This document shows positions 55,891 to 64,000 of a stretch of DNA of 64,000 nt, one piece after another. The translations under genes were made by a program, and so were the position numbers. The stretch is from NCBI RefSeq assembly GCF_900169785.1, contig NZ_FWER01000006.1:1-64000 (forward strand). The letters are read 5' to 3'. Positions within the stretch are counted from its first letter, which is position 1. Every line of letters begins with the position of its first letter. Source of the DNA: Rhizobium sullae. GTDB lineage: Bacteria > Pseudomonadota > Alphaproteobacteria > Rhizobiales > Rhizobiaceae. The notes beneath the pieces were generated by a model. It had not been told where the DNA came from. It searched no databases and saw only the letters and a program-made list of their open reading frames with translations.

Positions 55891-55911
55891 GCGTCGCCCA
55901 GGAGGAATAAA

Positions 55912-57099
55912 ATGCCATTGCGGGATCCTGTCGTGATTGTCGGCTCGGTACGCACGCCGATCGGCGGATTTCAGGGCGAACTTAAGGACGCTGCGGCGCC
56001 CGAACTTGGAGCCGCCGCAATACGGGCCGCACTGGCACGCAGCCGCATCGAGGCCGAAGCCGTCGATGAGGTGGTCTTCGGCTGCGTTCTGACCGCCGGC
56101 CAGGGTCAGGCGCCGGCAAGACAGGCGGCGATCGGAGCCGGCCTTCCCTTTTCGACCGGCGCCAGTACCGTCAACAAGATGTGCGGCTCTGGCATGAAGG
56201 CCACGATGATCGCTCATGATCTGATTGCCGCAGGAAACGCCTCGGTGGCGATCGCCGGCGGCATGGAAAGCATGACGAATGCGCCCTATGTTCTTGATCG
56301 GGCACGTGGCGGCTACCGGCTCGGCCACGGGCGCGTTGTCGACCATATGTTCCTCGACGGGCTGGAGGATGCTTATGACAAGGGACGTCTGATGGGCACC
56401 TTCGCGGAAGACTGCGCCGAGGCCTATCAATTCACGCGCGCCGCTCAGGACAGCTATGCGATCGCCTCTCTGACGCGGGCCCAGAAAGCGATCGAGGCCG
56501 GCTATTTCGACGAAGAGATCACGCCAGTGGTCGTCAAGGTAGGCAAAGGCGATCAGGCAGTCCACCGCGACGAGCAGCCGGGCAAGGCGAAGCTCGACAA
56601 GATCCCTACCCTGAAGCCTGCCTTCCGCGAAGGCGGGACCGTGACCGCGGCCAATTCAAGCTCGATTTCCGACGGTGCGGCGGCCCTCGTCCTGATGCGC
56701 CGCTCGGAAGCCGAACGCCGCGGATTGCAGCCGCTTGCCACGATCACCGGCCAGGCCACCCATTCGCAGGCACCCAATCTCTTTGCCACCGCTCCGGTCG
56801 GCGCGCTTCAGAAGCTTGCCGATCGCACCGGCTGGTCGCTTGAGAGCGTCGATCTTTTCGAAATCAACGAGGCTTTCGCCGTCGTTGCCATGGCGGCGAT
56901 GCGCGATCTCCATCTACCGCACGACAAGGTCAACGTGCATGGCGGCGCCTGCGCCCTTGGCCATCCGATCGGCGCATCGGGAGCACGCATTATCGTCACA
57001 CTGCTTGCGGCCCTTGAGCGATACGGCCTGAAGCGCGGCATGGCCGCCCTCTGCATCGGCGGCGGTGAGGCAACCGCACTCGCCGTTGAGCGGCACTAA
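55912..57099 (+). CDS. Acetyl-CoA C-acyltransferase (thiolase)
   Basis: A 395-residue degradative thiolase. Catalytic Cys in [21 protein letters not shown] with His site, and the C-terminal [15 protein letters not shown] with the second catalytic Cys shortly after (ALCIGGGE). It cleaves 3-oxoacyl-CoA to acetyl-CoA plus a shorter acyl-CoA; for isoleucine this gives propionyl-CoA. GGAGGAATAA precedes the ATG. Acyl-CoA dehydrogenase follows after 22 bp. Confidence 0.93.
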   Translation: MPLRDPVVIVGSVRTPIGGFQGELKDAAAPELGAAAIRAALARSRIEAEAVDEVVFGCVLTAGQGQAPARQAAIGAGLPFSTGASTVNKMCGSGMKATMIAHDLIAAGNASVAIAGGMESMTNAPYVLDRARGGYRLGHGRVVDHMFLDGLEDAYDKGRLMGTFAEDCAEAYQFTRAAQDSYAIASLTRAQKAIEAGYFDEEITPVVVKVGKGDQAVHRDEQPGKAKLDKIPTLKPAFREGGTVTAANSSSISDGAAALVLMRRSEAERRGLQPLATITGQATHSQAPNLFATAPVGALQKLADRTGWSLESVDLFEINEAFAVVAMAAMRDLHLPHDKVNVHGGACALGHPIGASGARIIVTLLAALERYGLKRGMAALCIGGGEATALAVERH

Positions 57100-57121
57100 C
57101 GGACACCGGGGAGGAAAGCAC

Positions 57122-58249
57122 ATGATTCTTTCCGATGTGCAGCAGCAAATACGCGATCTCGCCCGCGATTTTGCCCGCGAGCGCTTAGCGCCGGGCGCGG
57201 CTGCCCGCGACCGCGAGCACACCTATCCCCGCGACGAACTCAAGGAGATGGGCGAGCTCGGAATGCTCGGAATGCTGGTTCCGGAAGCCTATGGCGGCTC
57301 CGACACCGGCACCGTCGCCTATGCCGCGGCCATTGAGGAGATCGCGGCCGGCGACGGGCCGTGCTCGACCATCATGAGCGTCCACAGTTCGGTTGGCTGC
57401 GTACCGATCCTAAAATTCGGCAGCGAGGAGCAAAAGCAGCGCTTCTTGCCGAGGCTTGCGAGCGGCGAATGGATCGGCGGCTTCGCGCTCACCGAACCGC
57501 AGGCAGGCTCGGATGCTTCCAACCTGCGCAGCCGCGCCCGCCGCGACGGCGATCATTATGTGCTCGACGGCGCCAAGCAGTTCATCACCTCGGGCAAGAA
57601 TGGCCAGATCATCATCGTCTTTGCCGTCACCGATCCAAAGGCCGGCAAGAAGGGCATAACCGCCTTCATCGTACCGACTGACACACCCGGCTACGAAGTC
57701 GTCCGCGTCGAAGAAAAGCTTGGTCTGCATTCGACCGATACCTGCCAGATCGCCTTCAACAGCATGCGCATCCCGGCAGAATTCAGGCTGGGCGAGGAAG
57801 GCGAAGGATACCGGATCGCACTAGCCAATCTCGAAGGCGGGCGGATCGGTATTGGCGCGCAGGCGGTCGGCATGGCGCGGGCAGCCTTCGAGGCGGCGCG
57901 CGACTATGCCCGCGAGCGGATCGCCTTCGGCAAGCCGATCATCGAACACCAGGCCGTCGCCTTCCGCCTTGCCGACATGGCGACGCAGATCGAGGCGGCG
58001 CGCCAGCTTGTCTTCCATGCAGCGGCATTGCGCGAAAACGGCCTGCCCTGTCTTTCGGAAGCGTCGATGGCGAAACTGTTTGCCTCCGAGATGGCCGAGC
58101 GTGTCTGCTCCGACGCGATCCAGATTCACGGCGGCTACGGCTATATGGCGGACTATCCCGTCGAGCGCATCTATCGCGATGTCCGCATCTGCCAGATCTA
58201 TGAGGGAACGAGCGACGTGCAGCGCATGGTGATTGCGCGCAATCTGTAG
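57122..58249 (+). CDS. Acyl-CoA dehydrogenase (short/branched-chain type)
   Basis: A 375-residue FAD enzyme that introduces a trans double bond in acyl-CoA. Seen: [57 protein letters not shown] and the catalytic-Glu motif [17 protein letters not shown]. It is the usual C4-type dehydrogenase, and in this operon it should act on 2-methylbutyryl-CoA or isobutyryl-CoA. GGGAGGAAAG lies upstream of the ATG at 57122. The E1alpha gene follows after 65 bp. No enoyl-CoA hydratase gene is present between these enzymes. Confidence 0.92.
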   Translation: MILSDVQQQIRDLARDFARERLAPGAAARDREHTYPRDELKEMGELGMLGMLVPEAYGGSDTGTVAYAAAIEEIAAGDGPCSTIMSVHSSVGCVPILKFGSEEQKQRFLPRLASGEWIGGFALTEPQAGSDASNLRSRARRDGDHYVLDGAKQFITSGKNGQIIIVFAVTDPKAGKKGITAFIVPTDTPGYEVVRVEEKLGLHSTDTCQIAFNSMRIPAEFRLGEEGEGYRIALANLEGGRIGIGAQAVGMARAAFEAARDYARERIAFGKPIIEHQAVAFRLADMATQIEAARQLVFHAAALRENGLPCLSEASMAKLFASEMAERVCSDAIQIHGGYGYMADYPVERIYRDVRICQIYEGTSDVQRMVIARNL

Positions 58250-58308
58250 CACAAACATGTGCCGTCCCGTTCCTGGAGGAGAGGAGCAAGCGGCAAAGGG
58301 AGGAATGA

Positions 58309-59547
<1,239 letters not shown>

Positions 59548-59548
59548 C

Positions 59549-60562
59549 ATGGCCAGGATGACGATGATCGAGGCCGTGCGCAGCGCCATGGACGTGTCGA
59601 TGGCGCGCGACGACGACGTGGTGGTCTTCGGTGAGGACGTTGGCTATTTCGGAGGTGTTTTCCGCTGCACGCAGGGACTTCAGGCGAAATACGGCAAAAC
59701 GCGCTGCTTCGATACGCCGATCAGCGAATCCGGCATCGTCGGCGCGGCGATCGGCATGGCGGCCTACGGACTGAAACCCTGCGTCGAGATCCAGTTCGCC
59801 GATTACATGTATCCGGCCTACGACCAGATCACGCAGGAGGCCGCCCGCATCCGCTACCGCTCGAATGGCGATTTTACCTGCCCCATCGTGCTGCGCATGC
59901 CGACCGGCGGCGGTATATTCGGCGGCCAGACGCACAGCCAGAGCCCGGAGGCGCTTTTTACCCATGTCTGCGGCCTGAAGGTCGTCGTGCCTTCTAACCC
60001 TTTTGATGCAAAGGGTCTGCTCATCTCTTCCATCGAGGATCCGGACCCAGTGATGTTCCTGGAGCCGAAGCGGCTCTACAATGGACCCTTCGACGGTCAT
60101 CACGAACGGCCTGTCACCCCCTGGTCGAAGCATGAGCTCGGCGAAGTGCCGGAAGGCCATTACACGATCCCGATCGGCAAGGCAGAGATCCGGCGCACCG
60201 GATCGGCGGTGACGGTGGTCGCCTATGGCACGATGGTGCATGTGGCGCTTGCCGCCGCCGAAGATGCGGGCATCGATGCCGAGGTGATCGACTTGCGCAG
60301 TCTCTTGCCACTCGACCTCGACACCATCGTCCGGTCGGTCTCAAAGACCGGCCGCTGCGTCGTCGTCCATGAGGCAACCCTTACGTCCGGTTTCGGCGCC
60401 GAAGTCGTGTCGCTGCTGCAGGAGCATTGCTTTTATCATCTGGAAGCGCCGGTCGTGCGCGTTGCCGGCTGGGACACGCCTTATCCGCACGCGCAGGAAT
60501 GGGACTATTTCCCGGGGCCGGCGCGTGTCGGGCGGGCGCTTGCCGAAGTCATGGAGGCCTGA
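59549..60562 (+). CDS. bkdA2: Branched-chain 2-oxoacid dehydrogenase E1 beta
   Basis: A 337-residue transketolase-like beta subunit. Seen: VFGEDVGYFGGVFRCTQGL, DTPISESGIVGAAIGMA, EIQFADYMYPAYDQI, TGGGIFGGQTHSQSPEA and PVTPWSKHE-type sequence. It makes the alpha2beta2 E1 together with the previous gene and binds the alpha subunit's ThDP cooperatively. The ATG at 59549 follows the E1alpha stop by one base; an upstream extension in this frame into E1alpha is rejected. Confidence 0.95.
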   Translation: MARMTMIEAVRSAMDVSMARDDDVVVFGEDVGYFGGVFRCTQGLQAKYGKTRCFDTPISESGIVGAAIGMAAYGLKPCVEIQFADYMYPAYDQITQEAARIRYRSNGDFTCPIVLRMPTGGGIFGGQTHSQSPEALFTHVCGLKVVVPSNPFDAKGLLISSIEDPDPVMFLEPKRLYNGPFDGHHERPVTPWSKHELGEVPEGHYTIPIGKAEIRRTGSAVTVVAYGTMVHVALAAAEDAGIDAEVIDLRSLLPLDLDTIVRSVSKTGRCVVVHEATLTSGFGAEVVSLLQEHCFYHLEAPVVRVAGWDTPYPHAQEWDYFPGPARVGRALAEVMEA

Positions 60563-60565
60563 GTC

Positions 60566-61822
60566 ATGGGCGAATTTGTCATAAAGATGCCCGATGTCGG
60601 CGAAGGCGTTGCCGAGGCCGAGCTCGTCGAATGGCACGTGAAGGCCGGCGACCCGGTGCGTGAAGACATGGTGATCGCCGCCGTTATGACGGACAAGGCA
60701 ACGGTCGAAATACCCTCTCCCGTTACCGGAACCGTCGTCTGGCTCGGCGCCGAGATCGGCGACCGCGTCGCCGTCAAGGCGCCGCTGGTGCGCATCGAGA
60801 CGGCTGGAGAAGGCGGCAAGGTGCAGGCGGAAATCCCTGCGGCCATAACGTCCACAAGGGCGGCTGAGCCGTTGCCGCCTGCGGTGGAACCCGTAAAGGT
60901 AACGGAACCGAAACCCGAGATCATGCCTCGTACAGCCGCAGCGATGCCTGCCGAAAAGCCGCTCGCCTCGCCGGCCGTCCGGCTCTTTGCCCTGGAGCAT
61001 GGCGTCGATCTCAGGCAGGTGACGGGAACCGGTCCCGCCGGCCGTATCCTGCGCGAGGATATCGACCTGTTTCTCGCGCGCGGCGCAGTGCCCTCACCGG
61101 CGCAAGCTCCGGCAAGGAAGACTGCGACCGAGGAGATCAAGCTTACCGGCCTGCGGCGCCGCATCGCCGAGAAGATGTCGTTGTCTGCCTCCCGCATTCC
61201 GCACATCACCTATGTCGAGGAAATCGACATGACGGCGTTGGAGGAACTGAGGGCTACCATGAACCGCGACCGCAAGAAGGAGCAGCCGAAGCTTACTGTC
61301 CTGCCCTTCCTGATGCGGGCGATCGTCAAGGCGGTTGCCGAACAGCCGAACCTCAACGCCACCTTCGACGATCACGCAGGCATGCTCACCCGTCATGCGG
61401 GCGTCCACATCGGCATTGCAGCACAAACGCCCGCTGGGCTGATGGTGCCTGTCGTGCGGCACGCCGAGGCGCGCAGTATCTGGGATTGCGCCGGCGAGAT
61501 GAACAGACTGGCGGAGGCAGCACGCACCGGTTCGGCGACACGCGACGAACTCGGCGGCTCGACGATCACCATCAGTTCCCTCGGCGCGCTCGGCGGCATC
61601 GTCTCGACGCCGGTGATCAATCATCCCGAAGTCGCGATCATCGGTGTCAACAAGATCGCCGTCCGCCCGGTGTGGGACGGCACGCAATTCGTGCCGCGAA
61701 AGATGATGAACCTCTCCTCCAGCTTCGACCATCGCATCGTCGACGGATGGGACGCGGCCACCTTCGTCCAGCGCATCCGGTTTCTTCTCGAAACGCCGGC
61801 ACTCATTTTCATCGAAAGCTGA
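60566..61822 (+). CDS. bkdB: Branched-chain 2-oxoacid dehydrogenase E2 (lipoyl acyltransferase)
   Basis: A 418-residue dihydrolipoyl acyltransferase. Lipoyl domain at about 1-80 with K44 in [10 protein letters not shown]; linker; E3/E1-binding domain at about 132-172 ([20 protein letters not shown]); acyltransferase core at about 190-418 ending with [13 protein letters not shown], the HxxxD catalytic motif. One lipoyl domain. It starts 3 bp after E1beta. Confidence 0.95.
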   Translation: MGEFVIKMPDVGEGVAEAELVEWHVKAGDPVREDMVIAAVMTDKATVEIPSPVTGTVVWLGAEIGDRVAVKAPLVRIETAGEGGKVQAEIPAAITSTRAAEPLPPAVEPVKVTEPKPEIMPRTAAAMPAEKPLASPAVRLFALEHGVDLRQVTGTGPAGRILREDIDLFLARGAVPSPAQAPARKTATEEIKLTGLRRRIAEKMSLSASRIPHITYVEEIDMTALEELRATMNRDRKKEQPKLTVLPFLMRAIVKAVAEQPNLNATFDDHAGMLTRHAGVHIGIAAQTPAGLMVPVVRHAEARSIWDCAGEMNRLAEAARTGSATRDELGGSTITISSLGALGGIVSTPVINHPEVAIIGVNKIAVRPVWDGTQFVPRKMMNLSSSFDHRIVDGWDAATFVQRIRFLLETPALIFIES

Positions 61823-61827
61823 GATCC

Positions 61828-63225
61828 ATGAAAGAGATCTTCTGCAAGCTCCTCGTCATCGGCGCCGGTCCCGGCGGTTATGTCTGCGCCATCCGGGCGG
61901 GACAACTCGGCATCGACACCGTCATCGTCGAGACCGGCAAGCCGGGCGGGACCTGTCTGAATGTCGGCTGTATCCCCTCCAAGGCACTCATCCATGCGGC
62001 AGAGGAGTTCGCCGCCGTCCGCCGCATGGCCGCCGGCAGGAGCCCGATCGGCATCCGGGTCGGCGACACTGCCATCGACCTTGCAAAGACCATCGGCTGG
62101 AAGGACGGCATCGTCGGCCGGCTCACCAGCGGCGTATCGACGCTGCTCCACAAGGCGAATGTCAAGATCGTCCACGGGCACGCGGCCTTTCGCGACGGCA
62201 AGACCGTGGAGGTTGAGACCGAGACCGGCGCCCAGATCATCCGCGCCGACACCGTGGTCATCGCCACCGGCTCGGAGCCGGTCGAACTCCCAGCCCTTCC
62301 GTTTGGCGGCCGCGTCATATCTTCGACCGAGGCCCTGTCGCTCAGGGATCTGCCAGAGAAGCTCGTGGTCGTCGGCGCCGGCTATATCGGCCTCGAACTC
62401 GGCACCGCCTTTGCCAAGATGGGTTCCGAGGTGACCGTCGTCGAGGCGATGCCGCAGATCCTGCCGCAATATGATGCCGATCTCGTGCGCCCGGTGCTAC
62501 GCAAGCTCGGCGAACTTGGCATCCGCGTGCTGACGGGCGCAAAGGCGAAAGGCCCTTCCCGCAACGGCGACACGCTCCTTGTCGAAACGGCGGACGGGCA
62601 CGAACAGCAGCTGCCGGCTGACCGCATGCTCGTCACCGTCGGACGCAAACCGAAAACCGCGGGATCGGGCCTCGAAGAACTCGATCTCGACCGTTCAGGG
62701 CCTTACCTGCGGATCGACGAGCGCTGCCGTACCTCAATGCGCGGCATCTATGCGATCGGCGATGTCACGGGCGAGCCGATGCTTGCCCATCGCGCCATGG
62801 CACAGGCCGAAATGGTGGCCGAGATCGTTGCCGGCCGGAAACGGGCCTGGGACAAGCGTTGCATTCCAGCGGTCTGCTTCACCGATCCGGAGATCGTCAC
62901 AGCGGGTCTTTCACCCGGCGAGGCCCGTGCCCAGGGCTATGACATCCGCGTCGGCCAGTTTCCCTTCAGTGCCAACGGGCGCGCCATGACGATGTATTCG
63001 GAAGAAGGATTCGTGCGCGTGGTTGCGCGCACCGATACCAATCTCGTCCTAGGCCTGCAGGCCGTCGGCGCCGGCGTTTCAGAGCTTTCTGCGACCTTCG
63101 CGCATGCGATGGAAATGGGCGCGCGCCTTGAGGATATCGCCGGCACGATCCATGCCCACCCAACGCGCAGCGAAGCGATCCAGGAAGCAGCCCTCAAAGC
63201 ACTCGGCCACGCATTGCACATATAG
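61828..63225 (+). CDS. bkdC: Dihydrolipoyl dehydrogenase E3
   Basis: A 465-residue flavoprotein that reoxidises lipoyl groups with NAD+. N-terminal [17 protein letters not shown] (FAD), redox disulfide [13 protein letters not shown], second Rossmann [12 protein letters not shown], and the C-terminal HAHPTRSEA with the catalytic His-Glu. The ATG at 61828 is used; the frame is open into the E2 gene but that is a shadow extension. It is the last gene of the bkd operon and is dedicated to this complex by position. Confidence 0.95.
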   Translation: MKEIFCKLLVIGAGPGGYVCAIRAGQLGIDTVIVETGKPGGTCLNVGCIPSKALIHAAEEFAAVRRMAAGRSPIGIRVGDTAIDLAKTIGWKDGIVGRLTSGVSTLLHKANVKIVHGHAAFRDGKTVEVETETGAQIIRADTVVIATGSEPVELPALPFGGRVISSTEALSLRDLPEKLVVVGAGYIGLELGTAFAKMGSEVTVVEAMPQILPQYDADLVRPVLRKLGELGIRVLTGAKAKGPSRNGDTLLVETADGHEQQLPADRMLVTVGRKPKTAGSGLEELDLDRSGPYLRIDERCRTSMRGIYAIGDVTGEPMLAHRAMAQAEMVAEIVAGRKRAWDKRCIPAVCFTDPEIVTAGLSPGEARAQGYDIRVGQFPFSANGRAMTMYSEEGFVRVVARTDTNLVLGLQAVGAGVSELSATFAHAMEMGARLEDIAGTIHAHPTRSEAIQEAALKALGHALHI

Positions 63226-63665
63226 GCGTTTCACTCGACGGCTGGTCGACAAGATTGGAGTTGCAGAGCGCGAGAAGGACTCTAGGCAAGCTGTCTTGAT
63301 CTTCGAATCGCTCGGCGCTGCAAGCCGTCTCGACGATCTTGCCGGCGTGGCGATATGCCATTCAGACCGGGATGGGCTATATGCCGCGAAAGGACAAAGC
63401 AGCAACCGCCGCCCTATTCCGCGAGCTCGCCCTGGCCCGCGCGGGTCTTGTTGCGGGAAGAACTTGGAAGAGTATACTCTCGAACCATATTCCGGTCGCC
63501 CGTTGCCGTTTCGCGATCACTAAGCTCCGCGGGCAGGCGGATACAAAGCGGCAGCCTCGTGCGGTATTGTGCCCATCGATTCAAACCCACTTCATCGTTA
63601 AATTTTGCGATACTCGCCATTATCTCGCTCTGCTAATAAGCAAGTGTCGATGGCGGGAGGACGCG
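63226..63665. other. Region downstream of the bkd operon, nothing recognised
   Basis: About 440 bp after the E3 gene. Several short plus-strand frames (for example one with MPRKDKAATAALFRELALAR) have no family resemblance that I can name. No terminator with a T-run is seen. Confidence 0.4.
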
Positions 63666-63755
63666 ATGAACGACACAGTTTTCGGTTTTCTGGTTGCGGC
63701 TGAGATGGCCGCGCTGTTCTGGGCAGGACTTCTGATCGCGGTCGCAAGAATCTAG
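63666..63755 (+). CDS. Small single-pass membrane peptide
   Basis: A 29-residue peptide (starts MNDTVFGFLVAAEMAAL) with one hydrophobic helix covering most of its length and a C-terminal Arg. GGGAGGACGCG precedes the ATG at a normal distance. A frame reading through it is open upstream, but only this start has a good ribosome binding site. Too short to assign to a family. Confidence 0.5.
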   Translation: MNDTVFGFLVAAEMAALFWAGLLIAVARI

Positions 63756-64000
63756 TCGCGTCAACTCTTTCTTCTCCCGGAGTTTATTGACGCCGGATCA
63801 TAAATGGTGTTGCAATCATCTTGAGTGCCGCTGCATCTGCCGACATCATATCGACAGTTGCGAGCGCCCGCCTTCGGCATCCTCCCAAGGGTTGTTTTGC
63901 GCCGGTATGGGACCTGTAATACTGCCACTCCCCGAATTCCGGGTGCTCGAATTCTCCGATGGCGAAGGGTCGCTAGGCGTCTCACGCGCCAAGAGCTGAT
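63756..64000. other. Right edge of the window, nothing recognised
   Basis: The last 245 bp contain no supportable gene. Frames on both strands are short, with no family resemblance; a gene could begin beyond the window. Confidence 0.3.

Noticed and set aside
55072..56565. 497-codon open frame antisense to the SDR and thiolase genes
   Set aside because: It has no family resemblance and no start signal, and it lies opposite two well-supported genes; long antisense frames are expected at this GC content.
61486..61827. 114-codon N-terminal extension of the dihydrolipoyl dehydrogenase
   Set aside because: It overlaps the conserved acyltransferase end of E2; the FAD-binding motif of E3 begins directly after the ATG at 61828.
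63339..63755. 138-codon frame that includes the small membrane peptide
   Set aside because: Upstream part has no family resemblance or ribosome binding site; only the start at 63666 is supported.

Overview
The window looks like a secondary replicon (chromid or megaplasmid) of a Rhizobiaceae bacterium close to Sinorhizobium/Ensifer or Rhizobium. This rests on gene content: a UDP-xylose/UDP-arabinose polysaccharide locus with a CuxR-like regulator, rhizobial DUF995 proteins, a fdoGHI-fdhE-selAB-selC cassette, a bkd operon and debris of a rhizobial cellulose operon. GC is high, and most operons are joined by 4-bp ATGA or TTGA overlaps. The replicon assignment is inference.

Layout. 1-0.9 kb: an insertion-sequence end and a chimeric transposase (IS N-terminus joined in frame to a Tn3 transposase C-terminus). 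1.2-11 kb: a small secreted protein, a DUF995 gene, and a minus-strand operon (uxs, uxe, GT2 synthase, ugd, DUF995, GH26) opposite a divergent AraC regulator. That regulator carries a PilZ-style RxxxR motif near its N-terminus and is the probable orthologue of c-di-GMP-responsive CuxR. 11-13.2 kb: a patch of debris (S21-like fragment, resolvase tail, IS30 tail) with a GlsB-type membrane protein and a Phd/PemK toxin-antitoxin pair. 13.4-17.5 kb: a winged-helix/TPR regulator, an MFS exporter, and a SHOCT protein followed by a copy of the MFS 3' end. 17.5-24.2 kb: a six-gene partner-switching operon (GGDEF-EAL, degenerate ATPase-like protein, STAS-methyltransferase fusion, dCache-HAMP-PP2C phosphatase, HATPase kinase, STAS protein). 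24.7-27.6 kb: frameshifted remains of bcsN and of a TPR gene of a cellulose operon whose synthase genes are missing, then an intact membrane diguanylate cyclase. 27.9-35.3 kb: a 5-oxoprolinase operon (pxpA, DUF1445, fused pxpBC, biotin carboxylase/carrier, Nramp-like transporter) with a divergent GntR regulator and two tandem GntR-type sites. 35.6-46.4 kb: a self-contained selenocysteine island (selC, selB, selA, fdhE, fdoI, fdoH, UGA-containing fdoG, and divergent selD). 46.3-54 kb: an aminotransferase, a gamma-glutamylcyclotransferase-like protein, a Nudix hydrolase, a CYTH-CHAD protein, a beta-helix lipoprotein and glycerate 2-kinase. 54-63.2 kb: an AraC regulator divergent from a branched-chain acyl-CoA operon (SDR, thiolase, acyl-CoA dehydrogenase, bkdA1A2BC). 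The last 0.8 kb holds only one likely 29-residue membrane peptide.

How it fits together. c-di-GMP recurs: a CuxR-like sensor of a polysaccharide operon, a GGDEF-EAL enzyme at the head of a partner-switching operon, a second diguanylate cyclase, and a ruined cellulose operon. The island supplies the dedicated genes for making and inserting selenocysteine, together with the one recognisable selenoprotein. The most unusual object is the partner-switching operon, where a STAS-like domain is fused to a SAM methyltransferase.
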